Below are positions 6,108 through 14,367 of a stretch of DNA of 21,769 nucleotides, piece by piece. A program made the position numbers and the translations under genes. Positions within the stretch are counted from its first letter, which is position 1. Each line of letters begins with the position of its first letter. A model generated the notes under the pieces. That model was not told the DNA's origin. It made no database searches and was given only the letters and a program-made list of their open reading frames with translations. Source of the stretch: a virus; the IMG/VR virus record IMGVR_UViG_3300017748_000171, positions 1 to 21,769 of that record; one strand, given 5' to 3'.

Positions 6108-7654
6108 TAGAAAGGAGCCTCTTCTTGCCGGGTTTCTAAGTTAGGCGTCTTGATAGCTGACGAGTAACCCTGGAATGCAGGGATCGTCCACACGCGGGTA
6201 GCCTTGCCACTAATCTTAATAGAAACAGATTTACCGTCTATGTCACGCAGACGTTGAGCAATCTTATGCGACTTAAAGTCAAAGAAACGATTCTTGTGTA
6301 AGTACGCAGTAAAATCTTTTAAGCGGAAGTACGTGCGGTTCTCTTCTTCGTCCGTGTACGGACGGCGCAACAGCATCTCTTCTTTAGTTTCAGCCTTCTG
6401 CATGTCATTACAGAATTCTTCTAACAGGTCATAGAACTGACCAGAGATGCTAGCGTCTTGCGACACTTCTACAATGGAACCATCGGTATCGGACATTTCG
6501 GTCAATAACTGATTGATGCGAGATTCCCAAGATGCTTTTGGCGCGGACTTCGGCATGAAATTTAACTGCTCTACGCACGCACGCTGAAACGCAATCTGAT
6601 TCATTAAGGCATCCGTGTCCAGCTCTAGCGGCTGACCGTTTACATCCATGAACCACACCGGTGGCGTTGAGTTGTACTTGCGTAGATTTGCGATGGTCGC
6701 ACCCGACACTGCGGCTTCAATACCAAACTTCCGTGTTTTACACACGTCGGCATTGCAGTAATCACAGATCGGGGCGTCTTTGCACTTGTAAGCGTAGTCT
6801 TTCTTGCCTAGTTGCTTCGCTACAAGGTTGACCTCATTAAGAGGCAACGGAGGGTCCAGATACTTAGCGTTATGTATTAAGATCTCTGATTCCCAACTGT
6901 CCGGGTATGCCTTGCGTAGATAAACGCCGATGTTAAACAGGCCATTATTCCTGCCGCCTTCGCTTATCCTTTGCGTACATAAAGTCTGAAGGCACGGAGG
7001 GCCGTCCTTCACAATAATATTAGAGTCAGATTGATCTTCAATAGTAAGAGCCGAGACTTGCTCGGGTGTCTGTACATATTGATTATAGAGCTCAAAAAAC
7101 TCTTCAAGGGTTGCCGATTGGCCGTTGTCTTTTATACCGTAACGCAAACCATCTTCAGCATCGTAGTAAGGCATATTCAAGAAGTTGCCCACGTCGCCAC
7201 GTTCTAAAGATAGTTTTATCTGCTTCGGAAAAATCTCGCATCCGCCGTAGCCCAGGGCCGCAGCAATATGTTTAAGAGTCTCCTGCATTTCTTTGGCAGA
7301 AATCCATTCGCTCGTAAAAAGAAAACAATGCGCACCGCCGGACTTACTGCGACACACAACCATCGGCAGCTTCATCCTACGTATCTTTTGTATTAACTCT
7401 TTATGGTCTAGCGGGTATTGATCAACGTCGATACAGCCCCATTTGCAGCTATTATCTTCATTGATCGGAATGATTCCTATAGCATCACCCTTACCAGAGA
7501 GGTGTCCTTCCCACGTCTCCTGCGTCCTAGGGTTTTTAACTACACCGGCCTTGCCTTGCTGCTTCCCGTTGGGAGCAGCCCGGTCAATACGGTATGTTCC
7601 GTAAGCCAGCTTTAGGCCGTCAAATATCCCCGCAAATGTTTTTGCGTGTTCCAT
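6107..7654 (-). CDS. Archaeo-eukaryotic-type primase / primase-polymerase
   Basis: The N-terminal half resembles AEP/PrimPol enzymes, which make primers for DNA synthesis. It has the metal site CIDVDQY (D76, D78), the nucleotide-binding SKSGGAHCFLF (S105-H109) and GNFLNMPYYD (156-165). The middle part has EGGRNNGLFNIGVYLRKAYP (232-251) and a Cys cluster (C291, C297, C300, C305) before RKFGI, like primase C-terminal modules that bind zinc or an Fe-S cluster. The last 200 residues have no clear motif. The ATG at 7654 gives 515 residues. An earlier ATG at 7681 lies in the loop of a hairpin and is less likely. Either start has only a modest ribosome-binding site. The enzyme sits directly upstream of the SF1 helicase in the operon. 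The nearest named relatives may be the TOTE-type primases. Confidence 0.85.
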   Translation of the reverse strand: MEHAKTFAGIFDGLKLAYGTYRIDRAAPNGKQQGKAGVVKNPRTQETWEGHLSGKGDAIGIIPINEDNSCKWGCIDVDQYPLDHKELIQKIRRMKLPMVVCRSKSGGAHCFLFTSEWISAKEMQETLKHIAAALGYGGCEIFPKQIKLSLERGDVGNFLNMPYYDAEDGLRYGIKDNGQSATLEEFFELYNQYVQTPEQVSALTIEDQSDSNIIVKDGPPCLQTLCTQRISEGGRNNGLFNIGVYLRKAYPDSWESEILIHNAKYLDPPLPLNEVNLVAKQLGKKDYAYKCKDAPICDYCNADVCKTRKFGIEAAVSGATIANLRKYNSTPPVWFMDVNGQPLELDTDALMNQIAFQRACVEQLNFMPKSAPKASWESRINQLLTEMSDTDGSIVEVSQDASISGQFYDLLEEFCNDMQKAETKEEMLLRRPYTDEEENRTYFRLKDFTAYLHKNRFFDFKSHKIAQRLRDIDGKSVSIKISGKATRVWTIPAFQGYSSAIKTPNLETRQEEAPF

Positions 7655-7672
7655 ATTATTGTCTCGGGGAAA

Positions 7673-7689
7673 GGGGCGCATAGCGCCCC
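7673..7689 (-). repeat. GC-rich hairpin between the ssDNA-binding and primase genes
   Basis: GGGGCGC (7673-7679) and GCGCCCC (7683-7689) form a perfect seven-pair stem with a three-base loop. On the transcribed minus strand it is followed by TTTCCCC, too short a T run for a strong terminator. It may be an attenuator, an RNA-processing site or a translation control element, since one possible primase start codon lies in its loop. Confidence 0.65.
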
Positions 7690-7693
7690 ACGG

Positions 7694-8464
7694 TTACCAC
7701 GGAATGTCGCTGCTGTTTGTTTCTTCGTTGTCATGCTTGACGTTGACTTCACCCTTCGCAATAGACTGAGCGAAAGTTTTAGCCGTTTTATAAACGTTAG
7801 CGTCTTTAATGGGTCCGTCTAACGAGACTTCCCAACCATGCCACGATCCTTTTGAGTTTTCTTCAGAGACAGTCTTAAGATGATAAACGTGCGAGAAACG
7901 TGGTGGAGTAAACGATCCGTTCGCACCAGTCATAACACGAGACTGAATCATTGAGTTCCATTTACGAGACTTTTTCATCTGCGTGCTCTTCATTGTAATC
8001 AAAGCAGTTTGCATGGTCTTGTCTTCGTTAACGATCACAACAAAGTGTTGATGTGTCTCTTCTAGGTAAGAGCCATTACCGCCTACTACGTATTCCCGGT
8101 TGTCATCTGAGCTGCGTTCTGTTTTAGGACGTTGCTCTTCAGGCGTAAAGATATTGACCGGAGCACCGGAGCCTGTTCCGCGTGGAGCCCATTCGATGTA
8201 TCGTCGCTGATACACGCAAGGAATGACACGGCACCCTTCTTTACCTTTATAGATGTCACCGGTCACGGTGTTGTAGATGTCACCGGCTTTAGCGTTCTCA
8301 AGATCGTCAAGTGTTGGGTCCTGACGACTAAGTACTTTGAGGAACGGAAGGGCAAGATCTTCTTGTCCCATGTTTTCAAGGCCTAAGCCCTGGTCTTGCT
8401 CGAACATAGTAGGATCAAATTCAATTATTTCTGCTGCTTTCTTTTCTGCTACATCTTTAGTCAT
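7694..8464 (-). CDS. Putative single-stranded-DNA-binding or recombination protein
   Basis: The 256-residue product has an acidic N-terminus (about 1-35), then a beta-rich core including LALPFLKVLSRQDPTLDDLE, GDIYNTVTGDIYKGKEGCRV and YIEWAPRG, and ends in the acidic tail EETNSSDIPW. An acidic tail ending in an aromatic residue is typical of ssDNA-binding proteins that recruit partners, such as bacterial SSB (...DIPF) and T7 gp2.5. The core resembles a widespread phage protein family often placed beside replication genes, but I cannot name it with certainty. It follows the coiled-coil gene by two bases and has AAAAAAGG before its ATG. Its location at the head of the replication operon agrees with a strand-protecting role. 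Confidence 0.6.
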   Translation of the reverse strand: MTKDVAEKKAAEIIEFDPTMFEQDQGLGLENMGQEDLALPFLKVLSRQDPTLDDLENAKAGDIYNTVTGDIYKGKEGCRVIPCVYQRRYIEWAPRGTGSGAPVNIFTPEEQRPKTERSSDDNREYVVGGNGSYLEETHQHFVVIVNEDKTMQTALITMKSTQMKKSRKWNSMIQSRVMTGANGSFTPPRFSHVYHLKTVSEENSKGSWHGWEVSLDGPIKDANVYKTAKTFAQSIAKGEVNVKHDNEETNSSDIPW

Positions 8465-8466
8465 GA

Positions 8467-9039
8467 TTATTTACCTTTTTTAATGTTTGCACGTTGACCA
8501 ACGAAGGCCCCGAATAAGTCCATAGGAAACTCGTCACCAATCTCTACACGCTCTCTAACAAAAGCTTTAAGAGTAGAGGGGTGAACTTCCTCCTTTTGAT
8601 CTGCATGAACGCCTTGTTCCGCAGCTACCTTTAAGAACTGCTCAGCCTGGGAATCTTCGCCGCGGCCGAACACGCAGGACACGGTGTTCTTAATGATGTC
8701 GTCAAAACCATTATCACGCAGCCAGCCAAAAGCCTGAGATCGATTATCGACCTTTATATGCGCGCCATAAGTGGGTTTGAGTTCGACCTTGCTTCCATCT
8801 TCTAACTCGAACTTAGTCAGGCCGATTTCATGGAGCAGGGCAGGGAGGTCTTCGTCGGTAAGCTTAAGAAGCTTTTTCTTTTCTTCTTTAAGCCTGTCTT
8901 CCAACTGTACAACCAATGCGTCTTGCGCAGTTACGGCACGAGCCATTTCTGCGACAGTTTGCAAGCCTTCTGTATTTATAGAGTCTAGCGCGGAAACATC
9001 GGCTTGATCTGCTTCCATCTCTTCGAACAGGTTTGTCAT
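8467..9039 (-). CDS. Coiled-coil protein, first gene of the replication operon
   Basis: The 190-residue product has an acidic start (MTNLFEEMEADQADVSALDS), a coiled-coil segment near residues 30-60 (QLEDRLKEEKKKLLKLTDED) and a mixed alpha/beta remainder with FELEDGSKVELKPTYGAHI and a basic end. No catalytic motif is seen. The ATG at 9039 follows GAGGAG at good spacing; a longer frame from 9087 would include the 5' leader and part of the promoter and is rejected. The gene precedes the putative ssDNA-binding gene by two bases, so they are probably co-translated and may work together. No named family is recognised. Confidence 0.75.
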   Translation of the reverse strand: MTNLFEEMEADQADVSALDSINTEGLQTVAEMARAVTAQDALVVQLEDRLKEEKKKLLKLTDEDLPALLHEIGLTKFELEDGSKVELKPTYGAHIKVDNRSQAFGWLRDNGFDDIIKNTVSCVFGRGEDSQAEQFLKVAAEQGVHADQKEEVHPSTLKAFVRERVEIGDEFPMDLFGAFVGQRANIKKGK

Positions 9040-9059
9040 AGGTCTTCTCCTCGTGGTTA

Positions 9060-9078
9060 AAGTGCGTTTTAAGCACTT
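9060..9078. promoter_or_regulatory. Inverted repeat in the divergent early promoter region
   Basis: AAGTGC (9060-9065) and GCACTT (9073-9078) flank a seven-base AT-rich centre. The repeat lies at the start of the predicted leftward transcript and overlaps the possible -35 regions of the rightward promoter. An operator bound by a dimeric phage or host regulator is the likeliest reading; an RNA hairpin in the leader is the alternative. Confidence 0.45.
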
Positions 9079-9103
9079 GAGGAACACACTATAATCATAT
9101 AAT
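9067..9103 (+). promoter_or_regulatory. Rightward promoter of the SNF2-like gene
   Basis: Two perfect TATAAT boxes occur, at 9090-9095 and 9098-9103. The first has TTTTAA (9067-9072) 17 bases upstream. The second has TTGAGG (9077-9082) at 15 bases. The -35 matches are modest, so a regulator or a phage factor may help. The start codon follows at 9126. Confidence 0.5.
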
Positions 9104-9116
9104 ATTAGATATGCAA
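9088..9116 (-). promoter_or_regulatory. Leftward promoter of the replication operon
   Basis: The minus strand has TTGCAT (9116-9111), a 17-base spacer and TATAGT (9093-9088). Transcription would start near 9081, about 42 bases before the ATG at 9039. It overlaps the rightward promoter, so the two may compete. Confidence 0.55.
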
Positions 9117-9125
9117 GGAGATAAT

Positions 9126-10577
9126 ATGAAAAACTATAAATTTAAGACGAAGCCTTATGATCACCAGTTGGAGATCTGGGAAAAGTCCTGGTTCGAGCCG
9201 TACTACGCGTTGTTTGCGGAGATGGGCACCGGCAAAAGTAAGATTGCCATCGATACCATTGGCGCTTTATACCTGAACGGGGAGATAGATACGGCACTAA
9301 TTCTGGCTCCCAAAGGTGTCTTTGACAACTGGGTCAAAGGAGAGTTCCCCACTCATTTGCCAGAAGGAATAGAATACAAGATTGTGCGCTGGCAGCCAAA
9401 TTGGACTAAGAAGTATACCGCAGAAATTAAAGAAGTTGCGATACGAGGTGACTCTAAAGCGCTAAATATATTAGTAATGAACATAGAAGCACTCAGCACA
9501 GCTAAAGGCGCGGCTAGTGCCAAGAGGTTCCTGGAGCGTAACCCGGACAATATGACACTAATAGACGAGTCTACTACTATAAAGAACCGCCAAGCTCAGC
9601 GTACTAAGACCGTCCTAGATTTGACGCGAGTGTCAAAATTCCGTCGTATCTTAACCGGAAGTCCAATTACTAAATCGCCTATGGATTTGTATGCTCAGTG
9701 CGCTTTTCTGTCTCCAGAAGCCCTGGGATTCAAAAGTTTTTATGCTTTTCAAGGCCGCTACGCTGTAATCCAGCGCAGAAACATGGGCCACCGTAGCTTT
9801 CAGCACATTGTAGGCTATCGAAAGTTGGAAGAATTAAGTGAAAAGTTAGACAAATTCTCGGTCCGCGTGCTCAAAAGCGAATGCTTAGACTTACCCGACA
9901 AGGTTTACACCAAACGTGACGTACCTTTGACGCCGGAACAAACGAAAGTTTATAACGAGATGAAGGAACTGGCTTTAGCGCAGTTAGAAGACGGACAGTT
10001 ATCCACAACTGCCAGTGTTTTGACTCAGATAATGCGCTTGCAGCAGATTACATGCGGTTTTTTACAACCGGATGACGGCCCTATCCAGGCGCTAAAGAAC
10101 AACCGCATGCCTGAATTGATGAATGTAATCGAAGAAGCGCAAGGGAAAGTCATTATTTGGGCTACCTGGACGCATGACATCATAGAGATATCCACAGCTT
10201 TATCCACAGCCTATGGCGAAGACTCGGTGGCCGCGTACTACGGAGAAACACCGCAAGATGAGCGTCAGAAAATAGTTGATCGCTTCCAAGACCCCGATTC
10301 ACCGCTCAGATTTTTCGTAGGACAACCTCGAACAGGTGGATACGGCATTACTTTGACTGCTGCGCACACGATGGTCTATTACTCAAACAGTTACGATTTA
10401 GAAATTAGATTGCAATCGGAAGACAGAGCGCACCGCATAGGTCAGACAAAGTCCGTTACGTACGTGGATTTGATTTCACCTGGGACGGTAGACGAAACAA
10501 TCCTCACCGCACTGCGAAACAAAATCAACATTGCTTCGGCAGTGCTTGGCGAGGACGTTAAGGACTGGTTACGATAA
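9126..10577 (+). CDS. SNF2-like SF2 DNA translocase/helicase
   Basis: This 483-residue ATPase of helicase superfamily 2 probably moves on double-stranded DNA or remodels protein-DNA or branched structures. Motif I is AEMGTGKSK (31-39), Ia LILAPKG (58-64), motif II LIDEST (145-150), motif III LTGSP (176-180). The second half has KVIIWATW, then FVGQPRTGGYGITL and RAHRIGQTKSV, close to the SNF2 signature RxxRIGQ. No long insertions typical of eukaryotic SNF2 are present. The ATG at 9126 is chosen because AAGGAG ends five bases before it; an ATG at 9111 overlaps that site. It is the only rightward gene between 2022 and the right edge. Its last nine bases overlap the 3' end of the late operon. Confidence 0.93.
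   Translation: MKNYKFKTKPYDHQLEIWEKSWFEPYYALFAEMGTGKSKIAIDTIGALYLNGEIDTALILAPKGVFDNWVKGEFPTHLPEGIEYKIVRWQPNWTKKYTAEIKEVAIRGDSKALNILVMNIEALSTAKGAASAKRFLERNPDNMTLIDESTTIKNRQAQRTKTVLDLTRVSKFRRILTGSPITKSPMDLYAQCAFLSPEALGFKSFYAFQGRYAVIQRRNMGHRSFQHIVGYRKLEELSEKLDKFSVRVLKSECLDLPDKVYTKRDVPLTPEQTKVYNEMKELALAQLEDGQLSTTASVLTQIMRLQQITCGFLQPDDGPIQALKNNRMPELMNVIEEAQGKVIIWATWTHDIIEISTALSTAYGEDSVAAYYGETPQDERQKIVDRFQDPDSPLRFFVGQPRTGGYGITLTAAHTMVYYSNSYDLEIRLQSEDRAHRIGQTKSVTYVDLISPGTVDETILTALRNKINIASAVLGEDVKDWLR
9999..10208 (+). other. Cluster of DnaA-box-like sites inside the SNF2-like gene
   Basis: Two exact TTATCCACA boxes occur at 9999-10007 and 10200-10208. A one-mismatch copy, ATATCCACA, lies at 10188-10196, three bases before the second, giving a direct repeat TATCCACAGC-TT-TATCCACAGC. 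All are on the same strand. They match the host DnaA consensus, but they lie in coding sequence, where the second pair encodes a repeated Ser-Thr-Ala. Confidence 0.4.
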
Positions 10578-13500
10578 CGAGCCTATTCCCTGTCTGATAA
10601 CACCGCTGGCAATGTCATTAGGGAACATAGCCGCGTAGCGTGCTCTTTGATTCGGGCTTGACGGTGCCGCTGGAGCGGGAGCGGGAGCCGCGGGCCGTGG
10701 GGCTTGTGCCACTGGAGGTGGTGTGGGCCTAGGCGCTGCCGCTTGTGGGGGCGGAGTTGCCGGTTGCGGGGGCGGAACTATGGTTGGCTGGACACGACGT
10801 GGGTTTGTCCTTTGCGGTACGATAGGCGCGGCCCCCGCTTCTTCGCGCTGAGCTTGTCTTTCTTCAGGAAGGGTACGACCGTAATAGTTACTACCAAACT
10901 CTCGGAAGCTCATTCCCGCGGGTACAAGGCCTCCACCTAATAAGAACGTATACATACGTTTTAGTTGGTCAGTCGGCAATTTAGTAAACACCCCCGGCTT
11001 GTAATCTTTAGTCATCTCTAAGATTTCACCCATGAGCCTTGGGTTTTTTAACATCTCGGTCATCAATTGCTGAGCAAGAATAGCGGGATTTTTAGTCACA
11101 ACATCTCTCGCTACTCGAGCACCAAGAGCAGACGCAATCAAAGATCCCGAACCACCAACTATGCCTGCACGGGCAAGTAAACCGTAAAAGTTAGAAGCTA
11201 TGCCCGCGCCAAACGCGCCAACGCCTGCTTCGGCTATTTGCATTTGAACGCGTTTTACTAACTCAGGGTTTGCAATGTTGCCCAATTCGTCACTTCTAGC
11301 CGAACTCATCGCTTGTTGTATTTTGTCCATCTCGTCCAAGACTTGAGTGATTTTAGCTAGATGTGCATCACCTCCGTCTAAAACACCGGTGTCTTTAAGT
11401 ACATCCACCACGGTAGTTCGACGCCCAGGAACCATAGGAGTAAACAAATATTGGCGTAATTTATCGGGGCTAAAAGAATTTACACCGGTTTGTGGGTTTA
11501 TTGGAGACCCGCCACCGGAATAAGCGTAGCCATGATTTAAAATTGTGTCTAAAAACCCTTGAATTACTTTGGGGTCTTCCGAACTAGCCACGGCTCTAGC
11601 TATCTTTGATAAATCTTGTATCGGATTAGCCCTAGTCATTGTCCGTTCGCCAGGCGTTCCAATGATGGCTTGAACAACTTCAATGGGGTTGTCGTAAACA
11701 CCTCTAAACAAAGTTGTAAAAGCGTCCGAGCTTTCCAAAGATTTATTTAACAAGCTTTCTTCATTGCGGAAAGTTTCAAGCAAAGTTCTAGTCTTGGCAA
11801 TGTCGCTTAAGTCCGCTTGTATCTCGGGGAAGTACTCCGTCAAAATCCTTTGAGTAACAGGGTCGTTGATAAAGTTATCAAAAGCCGCAGTAGTTTCTAC
11901 TACGGTTTCGCCCGTGAGCTCCCCAAAAGAATCTCTTACTGGAACTTGGTTAAAGTAAGTACCCTCGTTAAGGATACCCCTAAGAACTTTTTGTTGAGCA
12001 CTGCGAATGACGGGGACGTTCCCGTTATCAATTAGCTCTACTTCTTGTCCGGCTTCTATAAGGTTGTTGGCTTGTGCGAACTCATTAGTAGCTTCTAACG
12101 TGCCCATGTTTCGGTTGTTGTAAGACGTCAAAAAATTAGCAGCATCATCCATTTGTTGTAGACGAAGTAAAGTGGGGTTACCCATGCCTCTGAACAAAGT
12201 CATTCCCGCTAACTCAGGAGAGACGCCTGTACGCATTTCCCCTAAAAAAGCATTAGAGAAAACATTACTCGCTTCATCTCTGTATGCAAGATAGTTGTCA
12301 AAGTAACGTGAGAATTGACCGCCTCTTGTTTTCACATTACGGTGATTGCTTACCGCAGAAAGAGTGTTTTTAGCTCCGTTTTCAATATCCGTCAGAAGTT
12401 CTAACAACGGCTGATTACCTGACCTCAAAGCTTGTTTCTTAGATTGATCAATTGCATCTAAGAAATTTAAGAGCTCGTTGGTACTTACAGACTCTTCAAT
12501 TACCTCTACATCCGGTGTAGATACGGTCATGCCGGGTAAGTCTAACTGTTCTTCCTTTGGAAGCTCCGGTACATCGCTTTTTTTGGCATATTTTTCGGGA
12601 TCAACATACCTATCAAACTCTTTAAGCACAACATCCAAGCTAACTAAGTCTTTACCATAACTAAGTCTGGGCCGCTGGCCGCGAATACTCATTTGTTCGC
12701 CAATACGGTTGTACACGTCAACCAGGCCTTCACCCGCTAACTCTTCTGTATCAGGTATGGCTAAAGTTCCGGCAGGAACATCAATGTCTTTAGGAATAAG
12801 GTTTTTAAGTATGTTTCCCTGACGTTGTATGTCTCCGAAAACGCCGCCATTTCCGTCCTCTCCAAACATGGTATTGTACAAAACCCGCTGGGTGTCTAAC
12901 GTCTCACCGCCTTCTAAAGCTTTGTTGACAGCGTTTTGGTAACGATCAAAGGCGTCTGTAAGCCGCTCGTTCATTAACCCGCGATAGTTTTGATCACGTA
13001 AGTCGGCAAACAAACCTAATGATTCTGGCGTATCCATTTCTATTAGATCGGCCAGGAACTGATTAAAGTTTCTTTGCGCTGTTTGGTGTCGCTGTTGTAA
13101 TTCCGGAGAAGGGATGATTTCGTTAGGAACGCCCCTCTTAACTCTTTGAGCTTCTAATCCGGTGCTTTCCAATAAATAAAGAATTGGAACGCCTGTTTGC
13201 AAAGCGGCCGTTCTGTTAGAAAAATCAATTCCCGCCTCATCCAATAACGCAGTGTAATCGTTTCCGGCAAATTGACCATCCCCCGCCATAAGCATTGGAA
13301 TCAGCTCATCGGGGTTTTCTCCAGCTTCTTCTAATATCTTACGTAACCGTACTCCCGCGTTAACCACGCGCTTTTCCGGAGACAGTCCTTCGACTATCCC
13401 TCTAAGGACGGGGACTTTATTAGATATCCCACGACCAATGAGACCAACCGGGTCTAAAAGCACCGCACCCGTTTCAGCCGCCAAATCTAACGCGGCGTTA

Positions 13501-14357
13501 CCCACGCCTCTATCCCCGCGAGCGTATTCCTCTGTGGCCATGCCAATGCCCGCGGCGGTAACTATATCTCGACCTTCGGAAAGACCGTAGCTTAAAGGTT
13601 GGTTCCGTGCCGATTCAAACCCTTGCGTTAAAAACCTTTCTGCTCTAGCCGTACCTTCAGAAATAGGTTTAGAAAAAGGCATCCTACGCAAGTTCTCGCC
13701 AATAAAATTAGACCCTAGGCTTATTACAGAGTCTTTTGCTAACCAAGGAATACTTAAGCCCGGCACGCTGCCGCCGAAAATCTCCCCAGCTACGGCCGCA
13801 CCCGATTTATCTGCATAAGGTAGCTCGGTCTCAGGAGCCATCATGCGACGATAAGAATCTGCGGCTAAGCCACCACCAATACCGCCCACAACAAAGCCAA
13901 TCGGTCCTGCAACCATAGCGCCCGCCGTCGCACCCGGCATAGCCCCCGCCATAAACGTATTGGCAATAGCCGCCTGCTCTGCAAATTGCTGCGTAGGAGA
14001 AAGGTCGCGAACTTTGGCAAACGTAGACAGAATGTCCACGTCCGGAATGCCGGACTCTCTTAGGTTATCGTAGTAACCGGAAGGGAGACTTTGGTAATTA
14101 CCGTCTTTATCCTGATACTTGTAAAGATTTTCTACAAGGTATCGAGCAATCTCAGGAGTTTCTAAACCCGCTCCACGGATCTTTTCGATATCCATTTCTA
14201 CACGATTGTAATCTTGGACTATAGACTCGAAAGCAGCCGGTTTATCCGTGTCCGGAATAGTCAGAGCGTCCATGTAAGGCGTAGCTTGAACCGCAACGTC
14301 GTCAGAAATTGGCGCAGGGGCTTCTTCAATAGAAAAAGGTACTGTGTTTTCGGCCAT
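10569..14357 (-). CDS. Large virion protein, probable internal/DNA-ejection protein
   Basis: At 1262 residues this is the largest gene of the window and the last of the late operon. Two glycine-zipper-like hydrophobic stretches stand out: residues about 135-167 (MPGATAGAMVAGPIGFVVGG and neighbours) and about 1049-1090 (GAFGAGIASNFYGLLARAG, then GSGSLIASALGARVA). Such segments can insert in membranes. Between them is a long, mostly helical region. A Pro/Ala/Gln linker (about 1186-1229) precedes a final segment, NQRARYAAMFPND to GIGSLS. Size and position at the end of a series of growing virion genes recall T7 gp16 (about 1318 residues), but no lytic transglycosylase motif is evident. Function as an ejection protein is inferred. 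A weak AGG lies nine bases before the ATG. Confidence 0.8.
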   Translation of the reverse strand: MAENTVPFSIEEAPAPISDDVAVQATPYMDALTIPDTDKPAAFESIVQDYNRVEMDIEKIRGAGLETPEIARYLVENLYKYQDKDGNYQSLPSGYYDNLRESGIPDVDILSTFAKVRDLSPTQQFAEQAAIANTFMAGAMPGATAGAMVAGPIGFVVGGIGGGLAADSYRRMMAPETELPYADKSGAAVAGEIFGGSVPGLSIPWLAKDSVISLGSNFIGENLRRMPFSKPISEGTARAERFLTQGFESARNQPLSYGLSEGRDIVTAAGIGMATEEYARGDRGVGNAALDLAAETGAVLLDPVGLIGRGISNKVPVLRGIVEGLSPEKRVVNAGVRLRKILEEAGENPDELIPMLMAGDGQFAGNDYTALLDEAGIDFSNRTAALQTGVPILYLLESTGLEAQRVKRGVPNEIIPSPELQQRHQTAQRNFNQFLADLIEMDTPESLGLFADLRDQNYRGLMNERLTDAFDRYQNAVNKALEGGETLDTQRVLYNTMFGEDGNGGVFGDIQRQGNILKNLIPKDIDVPAGTLAIPDTEELAGEGLVDVYNRIGEQMSIRGQRPRLSYGKDLVSLDVVLKEFDRYVDPEKYAKKSDVPELPKEEQLDLPGMTVSTPDVEVIEESVSTNELLNFLDAIDQSKKQALRSGNQPLLELLTDIENGAKNTLSAVSNHRNVKTRGGQFSRYFDNYLAYRDEASNVFSNAFLGEMRTGVSPELAGMTLFRGMGNPTLLRLQQMDDAANFLTSYNNRNMGTLEATNEFAQANNLIEAGQEVELIDNGNVPVIRSAQQKVLRGILNEGTYFNQVPVRDSFGELTGETVVETTAAFDNFINDPVTQRILTEYFPEIQADLSDIAKTRTLLETFRNEESLLNKSLESSDAFTTLFRGVYDNPIEVVQAIIGTPGERTMTRANPIQDLSKIARAVASSEDPKVIQGFLDTILNHGYAYSGGGSPINPQTGVNSFSPDKLRQYLFTPMVPGRRTTVVDVLKDTGVLDGGDAHLAKITQVLDEMDKIQQAMSSARSDELGNIANPELVKRVQMQIAEAGVGAFGAGIASNFYGLLARAGIVGGSGSLIASALGARVARDVVTKNPAILAQQLMTEMLKNPRLMGEILEMTKDYKPGVFTKLPTDQLKRMYTFLLGGGLVPAGMSFREFGSNYYGRTLPEERQAQREEAGAAPIVPQRTNPRRVQPTIVPPPQPATPPPQAAAPRPTPPPVAQAPRPAAPAPAPAAPSSPNQRARYAAMFPNDIASGVIRQGIGSLS

Positions 14358-14367
14358 GAGCTATTAC

